The position numbers were made by a program, and so were the translations under genes. The notes under the pieces are model-generated. The model saw nothing but the letters and a program-made list of their open reading frames with translations. It was not told where the DNA came from and made no database searches. A stretch of 64,000 nt of DNA. Source: Pseudomonas canadensis (lineage in GTDB: Bacteria > Pseudomonadota > Gammaproteobacteria > Pseudomonadales > Pseudomonadaceae). Below, one piece after another: positions 52,790 to 63,698 of this stretch. Positions within the stretch are counted from its first letter, which is position 1; the number at the start of each line of letters is the position of its first letter. The stretch is taken from positions 486,009 through 550,008 of the forward strand of contig NZ_AYTD01000013.1 in assembly GCF_000503215.1 (NCBI RefSeq), given 5' to 3'.

Positions 52790-54088
52790 ATGATCAACAT
52801 CGAAACCCCCACGTATTACACCGCCACCAAGAAATACAACCTCAGCTTCCCGACCCTGGAACAGGACATCGACGCCGATGTGGTGGTGATCGGCGGCGGT
52901 TTCTCCGGCATCAACACGGCCCTGGAACTGGCGGAAAAAGGCATCACCAATATCGTCGTGCTTGAGGCACGTTACCTGGGCTTTGGCGGCACCGGCCGCA
53001 ATGGCGGGCAGATCATGGCGGGGATCGGCCATGACCTTGAGAAGATCAAGAAGGACGTCGGCGAAGACGGCCTGCGCCAGGTGTTCGAGATCAGCGACCT
53101 GGGCGCCGACATCATCAAGAGCCGCATCGCCAAGTACAACATCGATGCGGACTTCTGCCACGGCTACGGCTACATGGGTTTCAACGCCCGCCAGGAAAAA
53201 ACCCTGCGCTCCTGGGAAAAGGACTTCAAGTCGATCAACAGCCAGCACGAGGTCCGCTTTCTCGGCGGTTCCGACGTGCAGCAGATCATTGGTTCCAAAG
53301 CCTACAGCAGCGCCCTGCTGCACATGGGCGGCGGGCACGTGCATTCACTGAACCTGTTGCTGGGCGAAGCCACCGCGCTGGCCAGCCATGGCGTGCGGAT
53401 TTTCGAGAACAGCCCGGCGTTGGAGGTCAGCTACGGCGAGCGCATCACCGTGCGCACCGGACGCGGCTCGGTGCGCGCCAGCAAATTGCTGTGGGCCTGT
53501 GACAGTTTTCTCAACAAGCTGGAGCCGGAGCTGCACCGCTCGACCATCAACACCTACGCATTCCAAATGATGACCGAGCCGTTGTCCGAGGAACTGATCC
53601 AGCGCATCAGCCCGATTCGCGGGGCCTACAGCGACATCCGCCCGGTCATCGACTACTACCGCGTCACCAATGAAAACCGCCTGCTGTTCGGTGCCGCCAC
53701 ACCGCTGGTGGAGCACATTCCCGGCGACCTCAAGGCGTGGAACCGCAACCTGATGCTGAAGATCTTCCCCTACCTCAAGGACGTGAAGATCGACCTGGCC
53801 TGGGGCGGCCCGATGGCGTGCAGCCCCAACCTGTTCCCGCAGATCGGCACCTTGCCAGGGCGCAGCAACGCGTTTTTTGTGCAGGGCTATTCCGGCTTCG
53901 GCGTGACCCCCAGCCACATCATCTGCAAGGTCCTGGCCGAAGGCATGAGCGAGGGCTCGGCGCGCTATGACCTGGTCAGCTCGATTCATCGCCCGACCAT
54001 CCTCGGCAAGGACGCGATCCGGCCCTTGCTGCTGACGGCGGGCAAATCCTGGCACCAACTGTCCGGTTATTGGAACGGGCGCCGCTAA
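52790..54088 (+). CDS. FAD-dependent amine oxidase-like enzyme (PuuB/DAO family)
   Basis: A 432-residue flavoprotein of the D-amino-acid-oxidase fold. The FAD-binding motif is VVVIGGGFSG at residues 31-40, followed by GFGGTGRNGGQIMAG and, near the C-terminus, SNAFFVQGYSGFGVTPSH. This subfamily includes gamma-glutamylputrescine oxidase PuuB and an oxidase proposed for tyramine in Pseudomonas (TynB; from memory). Next to FeaR, an aldehyde dehydrogenase and the hpa operon, the likely reaction is oxidation of tyramine or phenylethylamine to the aldehyde. The ATG at 52790 begins the conserved part. It is the first gene of its operon. Confidence 0.78.
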   Translation: MINIETPTYYTATKKYNLSFPTLEQDIDADVVVIGGGFSGINTALELAEKGITNIVVLEARYLGFGGTGRNGGQIMAGIGHDLEKIKKDVGEDGLRQVFEISDLGADIIKSRIAKYNIDADFCHGYGYMGFNARQEKTLRSWEKDFKSINSQHEVRFLGGSDVQQIIGSKAYSSALLHMGGGHVHSLNLLLGEATALASHGVRIFENSPALEVSYGERITVRTGRGSVRASKLLWACDSFLNKLEPELHRSTINTYAFQMMTEPLSEELIQRISPIRGAYSDIRPVIDYYRVTNENRLLFGAATPLVEHIPGDLKAWNRNLMLKIFPYLKDVKIDLAWGGPMACSPNLFPQIGTLPGRSNAFFVQGYSGFGVTPSHIICKVLAEGMSEGSARYDLVSSIHRPTILGKDAIRPLLLTAGKSWHQLSGYWNGRR

Positions 54089-54098
54089 CCCACCCCCC

Positions 54099-54198
54099 TG
54101 TAGGAGCGGGCTTGCCCGCGAAAATCGTTAACGATAACGCGGGCATTCCGATTGATCGCGGTGCCATTACGTTTTTCGCGAGCAAGCTCGCTCCTACA
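54099..54198. repeat. REP doublet 7 (inverted pair)
   Basis: TGTAGGAGCGGGCTTGCCCG and GAGCAAGCTCGCTCCTACA facing each other, enclosing about 60 bp that includes a perfect ATCGTTAACGAT palindrome. It sits between the FAD oxidoreductase and the cupin genes, probably inside one operon. Confidence 0.88.
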
Positions 54199-54224
54199 TT
54201 TTGTCCTTATCAGGAGCAATTGCC

Positions 54225-54590
54225 ATGACCCTTACCACCCTCAAACACAACATCCAACTGTCGGAACTCGACCCCTGGGGCACCGTGGCCGACCTCGGTT
54301 CGCAGATTCTCGAAGGTGAAGTGCGTGCCTTCGGCAAGATGACCTTCGGCGCGCCCACCGACCCGGTCAGCAGCGCCTATTTCGGCACCACCCAGGGCAA
54401 GTTCCGCATGGTCTACCCGTTTGCCGAACAGGCCACGGTGGTCACCGGTGAAGTGCTGCTCACCGACGAGTCCACTGGCCAAACCACGCGCTACAAAAGC
54501 GGTGATAGCTGGTTCGTGACCAAGGGCACGCCGGTGCTGTGGGAAGTGCTCAGCGAAAGCTTCGTCAAACACTACTTTGCCGTCGTGTAA
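54225..54590 (+). CDS. Small cupin-domain protein (DUF861 type)
   Basis: A 121-residue single cupin. Residues 40-120 fit the (S)-ureidoglycine-aminohydrolase-like DUF861 pattern: GKFRMVYPFAEQATVVTGEV, LTDESTGQTTRYKSGDSWFV and KGTPVLWEVLS. Such small cupins are common beside DAO-type amine oxidases, where their function is not established. The ATG at 54225 follows AGGAG, directly after the REP doublet. Confidence 0.78.
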   Translation: MTLTTLKHNIQLSELDPWGTVADLGSQILEGEVRAFGKMTFGAPTDPVSSAYFGTTQGKFRMVYPFAEQATVVTGEVLLTDESTGQTTRYKSGDSWFVTKGTPVLWEVLSESFVKHYFAVV

Positions 54591-54603
54591 GGGAGGCGTT
54601 GCC

Positions 54604-55425
54604 ATGACGAGTTCTTCTGACTGGATCACCGTCGGCGCGCTGGCCGACGGTTTCGCCCCGGACGCGTTCATCCTGCCCAACCTCGCCGAATTGGCGGGCC
54701 AGACCTTCACCCTGCACTTCGCCAACGGCTGGCAGATCGAACACCGCTTCGAGCAGGAGCGCCTGGCCTGGCATGCTGCCGACGGCCACTCCAGCGGGAG
54801 TGCGGCTTACCGCGCCACTTCGATCCGCCCAGGCCTGTACCTGGTGGATTTCATCAAGCATGAGGCCGGGCACAGCTGGTCGATCAGCCTGGTATTGGAC
54901 ACGCCGAACGCCTCATTCACTGCAGTGATCGGACGCCTGCCGGACCAGGCCGAGACCCACGAAGGTCTGTATCACCGCGCCCTCGCCGGTAAACCGCTGA
55001 CCTCGGTCGAAGTCGACTTCCTCCACGGCAGCCTCGACCGCCCATGGCAGGCCGGCCACTGCCTGCATGCACCGACCGACGAACTGGTCGGCCTGCGTAA
55101 CCAGTACCGCTACAGCCCCAGCGAAGTCTACGAACACATCTACCTCAACGAGCGCTTCTACGCCTGGCAATGCTTGAAGGGCGTAGAGCAAGGCCTGTGC
55201 GACACCGACCGCTGCCATTACTACAAGATCGCCGAGCAGCTGTACCTGTTCGTGTGGCAGGAGAAGATCGTGCCGACTCTCGGCCTGGTGCTGATCGACC
55301 TGCAGCAGCACCGCAGCGACGGCAAGATCTTCGGTTATGCGGGCGCGTCCTTCGATGCGCTGTCGAACTTCCCCATCAGCTCGTATTGCCAGGTGCTCAA
55401 CCGTACGGAGTATCCCGATGACTGA
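54604..55425 (+). CDS. MoaF-like protein of monoamine catabolism
   Basis: A 273-residue protein with the two calycin-like halves of the MoaF family: the first near residues 10-125 (GQTFTLHFANGWQIEHRF; GLYLVDFIKHEAGHSWSISLVLD) and the second near 150-270 (ELVGLRNQYRYSPSEVYEHIYL; KIFGYAGASFDAL). The family name comes from the Klebsiella monoamine (moa) operon induced by tyramine and is often misread as molybdopterin biosynthesis. This placement beside an amine oxidase and FeaR agrees with the monoamine meaning. It overlaps the next gene by 8 bp. The molecular function is unknown. Confidence 0.75.
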   Translation: MTSSSDWITVGALADGFAPDAFILPNLAELAGQTFTLHFANGWQIEHRFEQERLAWHAADGHSSGSAAYRATSIRPGLYLVDFIKHEAGHSWSISLVLDTPNASFTAVIGRLPDQAETHEGLYHRALAGKPLTSVEVDFLHGSLDRPWQAGHCLHAPTDELVGLRNQYRYSPSEVYEHIYLNERFYAWQCLKGVEQGLCDTDRCHYYKIAEQLYLFVWQEKIVPTLGLVLIDLQQHRSDGKIFGYAGASFDALSNFPISSYCQVLNRTEYPDD

Positions 55426-56218
55426 GCCGCGCACGGTGGTGATCACCGGCGCCGGCACAGGGATCGGCGCCGCGTGTGCCCGGTTGTATGCCCAGGAAGG
55501 AGCACGCCTGGTGTTGATCGGGCGGCGCCGTGAGCCATTGCAACAGGTCGCGCAGGACACTGGCGGCCTGATCCTGGTGGGCGATGCCGCCTGCCCGCAG
55601 ACCTGGGACGGGTTTATCCAACAGATCAGCGAGCACTATGGACGCCTCGATGTGCTGCTGGCTTGTGCCGGCGGGCATGGCCTGGGCAGCGCGACCCAAA
55701 CCAGCCCCGCCACCTGGGAAAGCGCCCTGCGCAGCAACCTGGACAGCGCGTTCTATAGCGCCCGCGCGTGCTTGCCGCTGTTGCAGGAAAGCGCGGGGAC
55801 TATCGTGCTAATCGGCTCCATCGCCTCTTTGGCGGCGGGGCCCGAGGTGTGCGGCTACACCACGGCCAAACATGCCCTGCTTGGGCTTAATCGCTCGCTG
55901 GCGCGGGACTACGGACCGCACGGTGTGCGAGTGAATGCGGTGTGTCCCGGCTGGGTGCGCACGCCCATGGCCGACGCGGAAATGCAGCCGTTGATGGACG
56001 CCTATGGCGACACCTTGCAGCAAGCCTATGACCGGGTCTGCGCCGACGTGCCGCTACGCCGTGCGGCCAGTGCCGAAGAGATCGCCACGGTATGTCGTTT
56101 CCTGGCCTCCGATGATGCGTCGATCATTACCGGGGCGACGTTGGTAGCAGACGGCGGTTCAAGCATTGTCGATGTACCCACACTGGCGTTCGCTCACTTG
56201 GAGAATGCCCATGCGTGA
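55418..56218 (+). CDS. Short-chain dehydrogenase/reductase 1 of the monoamine operon
   Basis: A 266-residue classical SDR. The dinucleotide motif TGAGTGIG is at residues 10-17, LLACAGG near 80, and the catalytic set is Ser134, Tyr147 and Lys151 (YTTAK). The start at 55418 overlaps the MoaF-like gene by 8 bp and the stop overlaps the next SDR by 8 bp, so three proteins are translated from one coupled message. Substrate is unknown; a hydroxylated side chain of an amine such as octopamine or synephrine is one possibility. Confidence 0.82.
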   Translation: MTEPRTVVITGAGTGIGAACARLYAQEGARLVLIGRRREPLQQVAQDTGGLILVGDAACPQTWDGFIQQISEHYGRLDVLLACAGGHGLGSATQTSPATWESALRSNLDSAFYSARACLPLLQESAGTIVLIGSIASLAAGPEVCGYTTAKHALLGLNRSLARDYGPHGVRVNAVCPGWVRTPMADAEMQPLMDAYGDTLQQAYDRVCADVPLRRAASAEEIATVCRFLASDDASIITGATLVADGGSSIVDVPTLAFAHLENAHA

Positions 56219-56963
56219 CCTGGATTTCAGCGGGCAAGTGGTGCTGGTCACGGGCGGCGCCCAGGGCATTGGCCGAGGCATCGTCGAGGCGTTTGCCCTG
56301 CGTGGCGCGCAGGTGGTGATTGCTGATCGGCAGTTGGAACAGGCTCAGGCCGTGGCGACTGAGTTATGCGCGCAGGGCTATCGGGTTGAAGCAGTAGGCG
56401 TCGACCTGGCCGAATCACAGGCGGCGTTCGAGTGCGTTCAAGGGTTGCCACAACTGGATATCCTGGTACACAACGCCGGGTATTTTCCGCTGACGGCCTT
56501 TGAAGACATCACTCCGGACATCCTGCAACGCACCCTGGCGGTCAACCTGTCGGCGCTGTTCTGGCTGACCCAGGCGGCCTTGCCGGCGTTTCGCGAACAG
56601 GGCCGGGGCTGCGTGCTGGTGACCTCCTCGGTGACCGGCAACCGCGTCGGTTATCCGGGCCTCAGCCATTACGCGGCGTCCAAGGCCGGGGTCAACGGGT
56701 TTATCCGCAATGCCGCGCTGGAACTGGCGCCGTTGAAGGTGCGGGTCAATGGCGTGGAGCCGGGCATGATCGCTACGCCGGCAATGGGCAACCTGGGTGA
56801 TGCCGCGCTGAATGACACTATCGCCAGCCGTGTGCCTCTTGGGCGTTTGGGTGCGGCGGCGGATATCGCCGGAGCCATGTTGTTCCTGGCCTCCGATCTC
56901 GCCAGCTACATCACCGGGCAAACCCTGATGGTGGACGGTGGCTCCACCCTCCCCGAAGTCTGA
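56211..56963 (+). CDS. Short-chain dehydrogenase/reductase 2 of the monoamine operon
   Basis: A 250-residue classical SDR. It has TGGAQGIG at residues 14-21, VHNAG near 87, catalytic Ser139/140, Tyr154 and Lys158 (YAASK), and the FabG-like ending YITGQTLMVDGGS. It is the last gene of the operon, before a REP doublet. It differs clearly from SDR 1 and probably acts on another step; substrate unknown. Confidence 0.82.
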   Translation: MRDLDFSGQVVLVTGGAQGIGRGIVEAFALRGAQVVIADRQLEQAQAVATELCAQGYRVEAVGVDLAESQAAFECVQGLPQLDILVHNAGYFPLTAFEDITPDILQRTLAVNLSALFWLTQAALPAFREQGRGCVLVTSSVTGNRVGYPGLSHYAASKAGVNGFIRNAALELAPLKVRVNGVEPGMIATPAMGNLGDAALNDTIASRVPLGRLGAAADIAGAMLFLASDLASYITGQTLMVDGGSTLPEV

Positions 56964-56982
56964 ACCTCGACTCGGTCCAAAT

Positions 56983-57069
56983 GTGGGAGGGGGCTTGCCC
57001 CCGATAACAGTGTGTCAGTCACCGCAAGCTTGGCTGAACCACCGCTATCGGGGGCAAGCCCCCTCCCAC
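56983..57069. repeat. REP doublet 8 (inverted pair)
   Basis: GTGGGAGGGGGCTTGCCCCC and its complement, enclosing about 45 bp, between the convergent SDR 2 and feaR genes. Confidence 0.9.
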
Positions 57070-57098
57070 ATTAGATCTTGTTTGTTCTGAAACCCTGT

Positions 57099-58040
57099 TC
57101 ATGCCCCCACAGCCTGCATCCGGCTCGAGCGGAAATCCTTGGGCGACACCTCGAATTGCTTCTTGAACGACCGGCTGAAATGCGCCGAATCGGTAAAACC
57201 CCACTTGTAGGCAATCGAGGTGATCGACTCGCTGCGCAGGAACGGGTTGGTCAAGTCATCCGCACTGCGTTTGAGCCGCGCGCGCTGGATGTAGCGGCAG
57301 ACGCTGTCGTCCTGCTCTTCGAACAAGCGGTACAGGTGGCGAACCGAGATATTCAGCCGATTGGCCAGCCCGATCGGGCTGAGGCCAGGCTGGCTCAGGG
57401 ACTCATCGATGACCTTCTGCACGTAGCTGCGCAGGTTGTTGCCCTGCAACAGCGCCAGGCCCTCGCGACATTCGTCGCCCTGCTCCAGGGCCGAGCCCAG
57501 CAGCGACACGAAAGCGCTTTGCAGCGCCTCCACTTCACCTGCGCCGTCTTCGGTGTCGTCCTTGCAGAGTTGGTCCATCAGCACATGCAGCATGCGCCCG
57601 CAGGCCTTGGTCGAGGAGATCTTGCCGAAGGCGCGTGCGTCGCCGCCCAGGTGCTTGCACACCTGCGGGCGTGACAGTGACAGGGAGGCGTGTTCGATGA
57701 GGCCGAAGGGGGTGATTTCGATGGAGCCTACCGAGTCCATCAGCAGCATTTCGCCAGGGGCCAGTTGCAGGGTCTGGCCGTTCTGTACGATCTGCGAGTA
57801 GCCGCTGCGCTGGCTGACCAGGAAGCAATCCTGGTCGTTGTCGTGGTCGGCATGGTGCGCCGGGCGTTTGATCAGCCCGGCATTGGTGCGCAGGATCGCG
57901 ACGCCGCGTGGCAGGTCTTTGATCTCGCCGATGAACAGTGAGCGGTTGAATGCCAGTTCGGTGTCGAAGTAACCGCACGCGGCGCGTAGGTCGCGGTTCC
58001 AGGTGTCCAGCCCGTCGTGTGCATGCTGTGGGATGCTCAT
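57099..58040 (-). CDS. feaR: AraC-family regulator FeaR
   Basis: A 313-residue activator. The N-terminal AraC-binding-like domain (residues 30-190) has the FeaR/OxoR pattern with QDCFLVSQRSGYSQIVQNG and APGEMLLMDS; the C-terminal AraC domain has ANRLNISVRHLYRLFEEQ and SITSIAYKWGFTDSAHFSRS. FeaR of E. coli activates amine oxidase (tynA) and phenylacetaldehyde dehydrogenase (feaB) genes. Here it is surrounded by analogous genes, four of whose promoters share an 18-bp motif. ATG 58040 follows GGAG at 7-bp spacing. A half-like version of the motif, GGCAAACAGG, lies 87 bp before its own start. Confidence 0.85.
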   Translation of the reverse strand: MSIPQHAHDGLDTWNRDLRAACGYFDTELAFNRSLFIGEIKDLPRGVAILRTNAGLIKRPAHHADHDNDQDCFLVSQRSGYSQIVQNGQTLQLAPGEMLLMDSVGSIEITPFGLIEHASLSLSRPQVCKHLGGDARAFGKISSTKACGRMLHVLMDQLCKDDTEDGAGEVEALQSAFVSLLGSALEQGDECREGLALLQGNNLRSYVQKVIDESLSQPGLSPIGLANRLNISVRHLYRLFEEQDDSVCRYIQRARLKRSADDLTNPFLRSESITSIAYKWGFTDSAHFSRSFKKQFEVSPKDFRSSRMQAVGA

Positions 58041-58153
58041 GGGGTGTCTCCGCAAAGGATTCTTTTTGTTGTTCTGGCGCAATAGTTAACATGTTATCTA
58101 TATACACGCAACAACAACCTGTTTGCCCTTTGCAGAAGCACTAATGATGCCAA

Positions 58154-58720
58154 TCAGAGGTTCGACAACACGCGATTCAATCCGACCAGCGCCGCGAGCA
58201 AGTGACTGCGTTGCGCAGGACTCAAGGCGATGTAGCGTCGAAAGGCCGGTAAACGATTGACCACTTCACTGCCGCCCATGTGCTCCAGGCGCACGCACCA
58301 TTGCTGACCTTGCAGCTCGATGCGCAGGCGCTTGAAATCCAGTGGCATTAGCGCTTGGAACAATGCGGTGTCAGCCAGTAATCGTGCCTGTATTTCACGG
58401 CACAGGGCCTGGTTACCGGAGCGGCGCCGTACACGGATGCCAGTGCGTCGAATCGCGCCGCCATGGTGCACGTCGAAGCTCGCTGTGCCTCCTGTCGCAG
58501 CAGGCACACGCAGAACAAACTCAGTCAACACCAGGTGCATCAACAACTGCGACTCGGTGCGTTCGACAATCTCGAACGCCACGCCGTCCACTTCAAGTGT
58601 CGCCAACCCGAGGTTGCGCCGCAGGTGCGCCAGGGTCACTCCCGGTCGATAGCCTGCCGGCGCGCGCTCGGCGCGAAACAGTTCAAACAGTCTTTGCCGC
58701 AAAATCGCCATAACGCTCAT
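58154..58720 (-). CDS. DUF3156-type small protein
   Basis: A 188-residue soluble protein rich in Arg and Leu with no signal peptide. Its layout (TLAHLRRNLGLATLEVDGVAFEIVERTESQLLMHLVLTE-type start and RRYIALSPAQRSHLLAALVGLNR-type end) agrees with small proteins annotated DUF3156 beside amine permeases in Pseudomonas, from memory. It overlaps the permease gene by 38 bp and is co-expressed with it. ATG 58720 is preferred, with GGAG 7 bp upstream; a second ATG lies 9 bp further in. Function unknown. Confidence 0.65.
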   Translation of the reverse strand: MSVMAILRQRLFELFRAERAPAGYRPGVTLAHLRRNLGLATLEVDGVAFEIVERTESQLLMHLVLTEFVLRVPAATGGTASFDVHHGGAIRRTGIRVRRRSGNQALCREIQARLLADTALFQALMPLDFKRLRIELQGQQWCVRLEHMGGSEVVNRLPAFRRYIALSPAQRSHLLAALVGLNRVLSNL

Positions 58721-60182
58721 CGGCCAGCTCCGGTTGATGACTGAATTCCTTTGCCAACACGTCCTCCACGGAGGCCGGCTTGAAAGGGTTGACCTTCTGC
58801 ACCCCCAGGGTCCAGAACAGCGCGTACGCGGCGGTGCCGCCCAACATCACACCGAACGGTACGTAGATGTCCGCCGGGTTCATGCCCGGTGGCGTGATGA
58901 ACCACATGCCCAGCAGGATGCCGATGCTCGACACAATCTGTGGCAGCGGGAACCACGGCGAGCGATACGCCCGTGGCAGGTCCGGCCGACGGATGCGCAG
59001 GCTCACCACCGAGATCGTCACCAGCAGGTAGGCAAAGCTCCACGCGCACACCGCCGCCAGCACCAGGTGCATGATGTTGTCGGTGTTGCCGCCCAGGTAC
59101 AGCGCGTGCAGGCAAGGAATCAGCATCGCCACCAGGATGCACAACAGCGGCGTCTTGAAGCGTGGGTGCAGGTAGGTGAAGACGTTGGGCAACGCCCCAT
59201 CCACCGCCATGCCGTAGAGAATGCGTGGCACGCCGGCCATCAAGGTGTTGATGGTGGCCGCGCCGGCAAACAGGAAGCCGATGCCCAGCCACAGTGGGCC
59301 GATTTGGCCCATCACCTGCTCGGCGAATTTGGGGATGGCCATGGGTGTGTCCAGCAGGTGCACGCCAGAGGCGGCATCGAGTACCACGTTTTCTACTTGG
59401 CGTTTCATTGCAGCGCCGTAGATGAACATGCACGTGGCCACACCCATCAGCCCCAACATCATGGCGCGCGGCATCACCTTGGCCGAGTGGCGCAGGTCTG
59501 GCGCCAGCGGTGTGACGAATTCGCAGCCGACAAACATGAACATCGCCATGCCCACCAACGACAGCACGGTGATCAGGTCGGTGCCCACCAGCGACTCACC
59601 GAACCAGCCGTCCAACTGCACAGCGGGCGCGGCGATCAGGCCCAGTACGCCGAACACCATCAAGGTGGTCCACATGCCAAAGGTGAGGATGATTTCCGCA
59701 CGGCCAAACGCGCTGACACCAAACGCGTTAAGCACACCGAAGACGATCACGAAGCCGACGCCCAGCAACCACGAACCACCGGCCGATTCCGCCAAGGTGT
59801 TGAGGTGCTCGAAGTTCACCAGGGCCATGACCCCGGACAGGATAGTTTCGGCGGTGCCGGCGAACACATGCACGATCAGGTAGGCCGACAAGGTGCCGGT
59901 GATCGCGAAAAACCGCCCCATGCCGCAGTTGATGTAGTCGTACACCGAGCCGGTGGTGGGCAGGATCGAGGCGGCCTCGGCGAAGGTGGTGGCCTGGGCC
60001 AGCATCATCACCACGGCGATCAGCATCGCCAAGGCAAACGCACTGCCGCCAATGCCGAAGCCCATGGTGGCGGTGAGAATCACCGGGCTGGCCATGATCA
60101 GGCCAATGGTGCTGGCCAAGGCGGTGGGGAGACCTACCGTGCCTCGGTTGAGGTGCGCGGTGAGTCGGTCGTTGATCGACAT
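58683..60182 (-). CDS. APC-superfamily amine/amino acid permease
   Basis: A 499-residue permease with 12 hydrophobic helices. APC landmarks are the first broken helix with TMGFGIGGSAFALAML, SILPTTGSVYDYINCGMGRF near residue 70, and MAGVPRILYGMAVDGALP near 316. Operon with the DUF3156 gene, a monoamine-regulon motif 82 bp before the start and a divergent porin make it the likely importer for tyramine or a related amine. Confidence 0.85.
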   Translation of the reverse strand: MSINDRLTAHLNRGTVGLPTALASTIGLIMASPVILTATMGFGIGGSAFALAMLIAVVMMLAQATTFAEAASILPTTGSVYDYINCGMGRFFAITGTLSAYLIVHVFAGTAETILSGVMALVNFEHLNTLAESAGGSWLLGVGFVIVFGVLNAFGVSAFGRAEIILTFGMWTTLMVFGVLGLIAAPAVQLDGWFGESLVGTDLITVLSLVGMAMFMFVGCEFVTPLAPDLRHSAKVMPRAMMLGLMGVATCMFIYGAAMKRQVENVVLDAASGVHLLDTPMAIPKFAEQVMGQIGPLWLGIGFLFAGAATINTLMAGVPRILYGMAVDGALPNVFTYLHPRFKTPLLCILVAMLIPCLHALYLGGNTDNIMHLVLAAVCAWSFAYLLVTISVVSLRIRRPDLPRAYRSPWFPLPQIVSSIGILLGMWFITPPGMNPADIYVPFGVMLGGTAAYALFWTLGVQKVNPFKPASVEDVLAKEFSHQPELADERYGDFAAKTV

Positions 60183-60246
60183 GATGGGGTCCTCGAAAGC
60201 GGTTTTTTTTAATGTGTCAGCACTCTGCGCCCCACTCGAGTTGATC

Positions 60247-60264
60247 GTCTTGCCCCTGTCTGCC
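60247..60264 (-). promoter_or_regulatory. Monoamine-regulon motif, copy 2 (before the permease gene)
   Basis: On the minus strand this reads GGCAGACAGGGGCAAGAC, starting 82 bp before the permease ATG, the same distance range as the other copies. Confidence 0.55.
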
Positions 60265-60321
60265 GCCGGTTTTGTTGCTCCCTGCCACAGCGTAGGGCGT
60301 GGCGGCCTGGGTCAATTCCTT

Positions 60322-60339
60322 GGCACGCAGAGAAAAGAC
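60322..60339 (+). promoter_or_regulatory. Monoamine-regulon motif, copy 3 (before the porin gene)
   Basis: GGCACGCAGAGAAAAGAC, starting 78 bp before the porin ATG. Of the four it is the closest partner of copy 1, with similarity continuing to CCCTAATG at 60357-60364. Confidence 0.6.
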
Positions 60340-60399
60340 TTCGCCCCCCGCGCTCGCCCTAATGCGCCCTCACTCTTAACCAAGATGGGGACAATAACA

Positions 60400-63462
<3,063 letters not shown>

Positions 63463-63622
63463 GGACGGCCCTGCTTATTATTGGAAGTCCGGCGGGCGCT
63501 CCGGGTTGAGGAACGGCGCCTGATGCAGAGCCAGTATCGATGGGGGCACGCAGGTGGAAAATGCACGTTCCACAGGCAAGGTTGTACTTTTCATAGGCGT
63601 GGCAGCCACAGACATCTCGCGC

Positions 63623-63640
63623 GGCAGGCAGAGTCAAGCC
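63623..63640 (+). promoter_or_regulatory. Monoamine-regulon motif, copy 4 (before the aldehyde dehydrogenase gene)
   Basis: GGCAGGCAGAGTCAAGCC starts 76 bp before the ATG at 63699. A further partial match, GGCACGCAGGTGGAAAAT, lies at 63545-63562 between the divergent monooxygenase and dehydrogenase genes. Confidence 0.55.
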
Positions 63641-63698
63641 ATGGTCCGGTGGCTTGGTTACCCTCGGGCTTTCCTTTGTGAACTGCCAGGAACCTGCC

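Noticed and set aside
54123..54134. ATCGTTAACGAT palindrome as a second site for the LacI regulator
   Set aside because: It lies in the spacer of a REP doublet and does not match the outer halves of the operator at 20553-20570.
54604..55425. MoaF-like gene as molybdenum cofactor biosynthesis
   Set aside because: No other molybdopterin genes are nearby; the context is monoamine catabolism, from which the family name derives.
3799..57069. The spaced, similar inverted repeats as CRISPR or IS ends
   Set aside because: Each is an isolated inverted pair of known Pseudomonas REP sequence between genes; there is no regular repeat-spacer array, no cas gene and no transposase.
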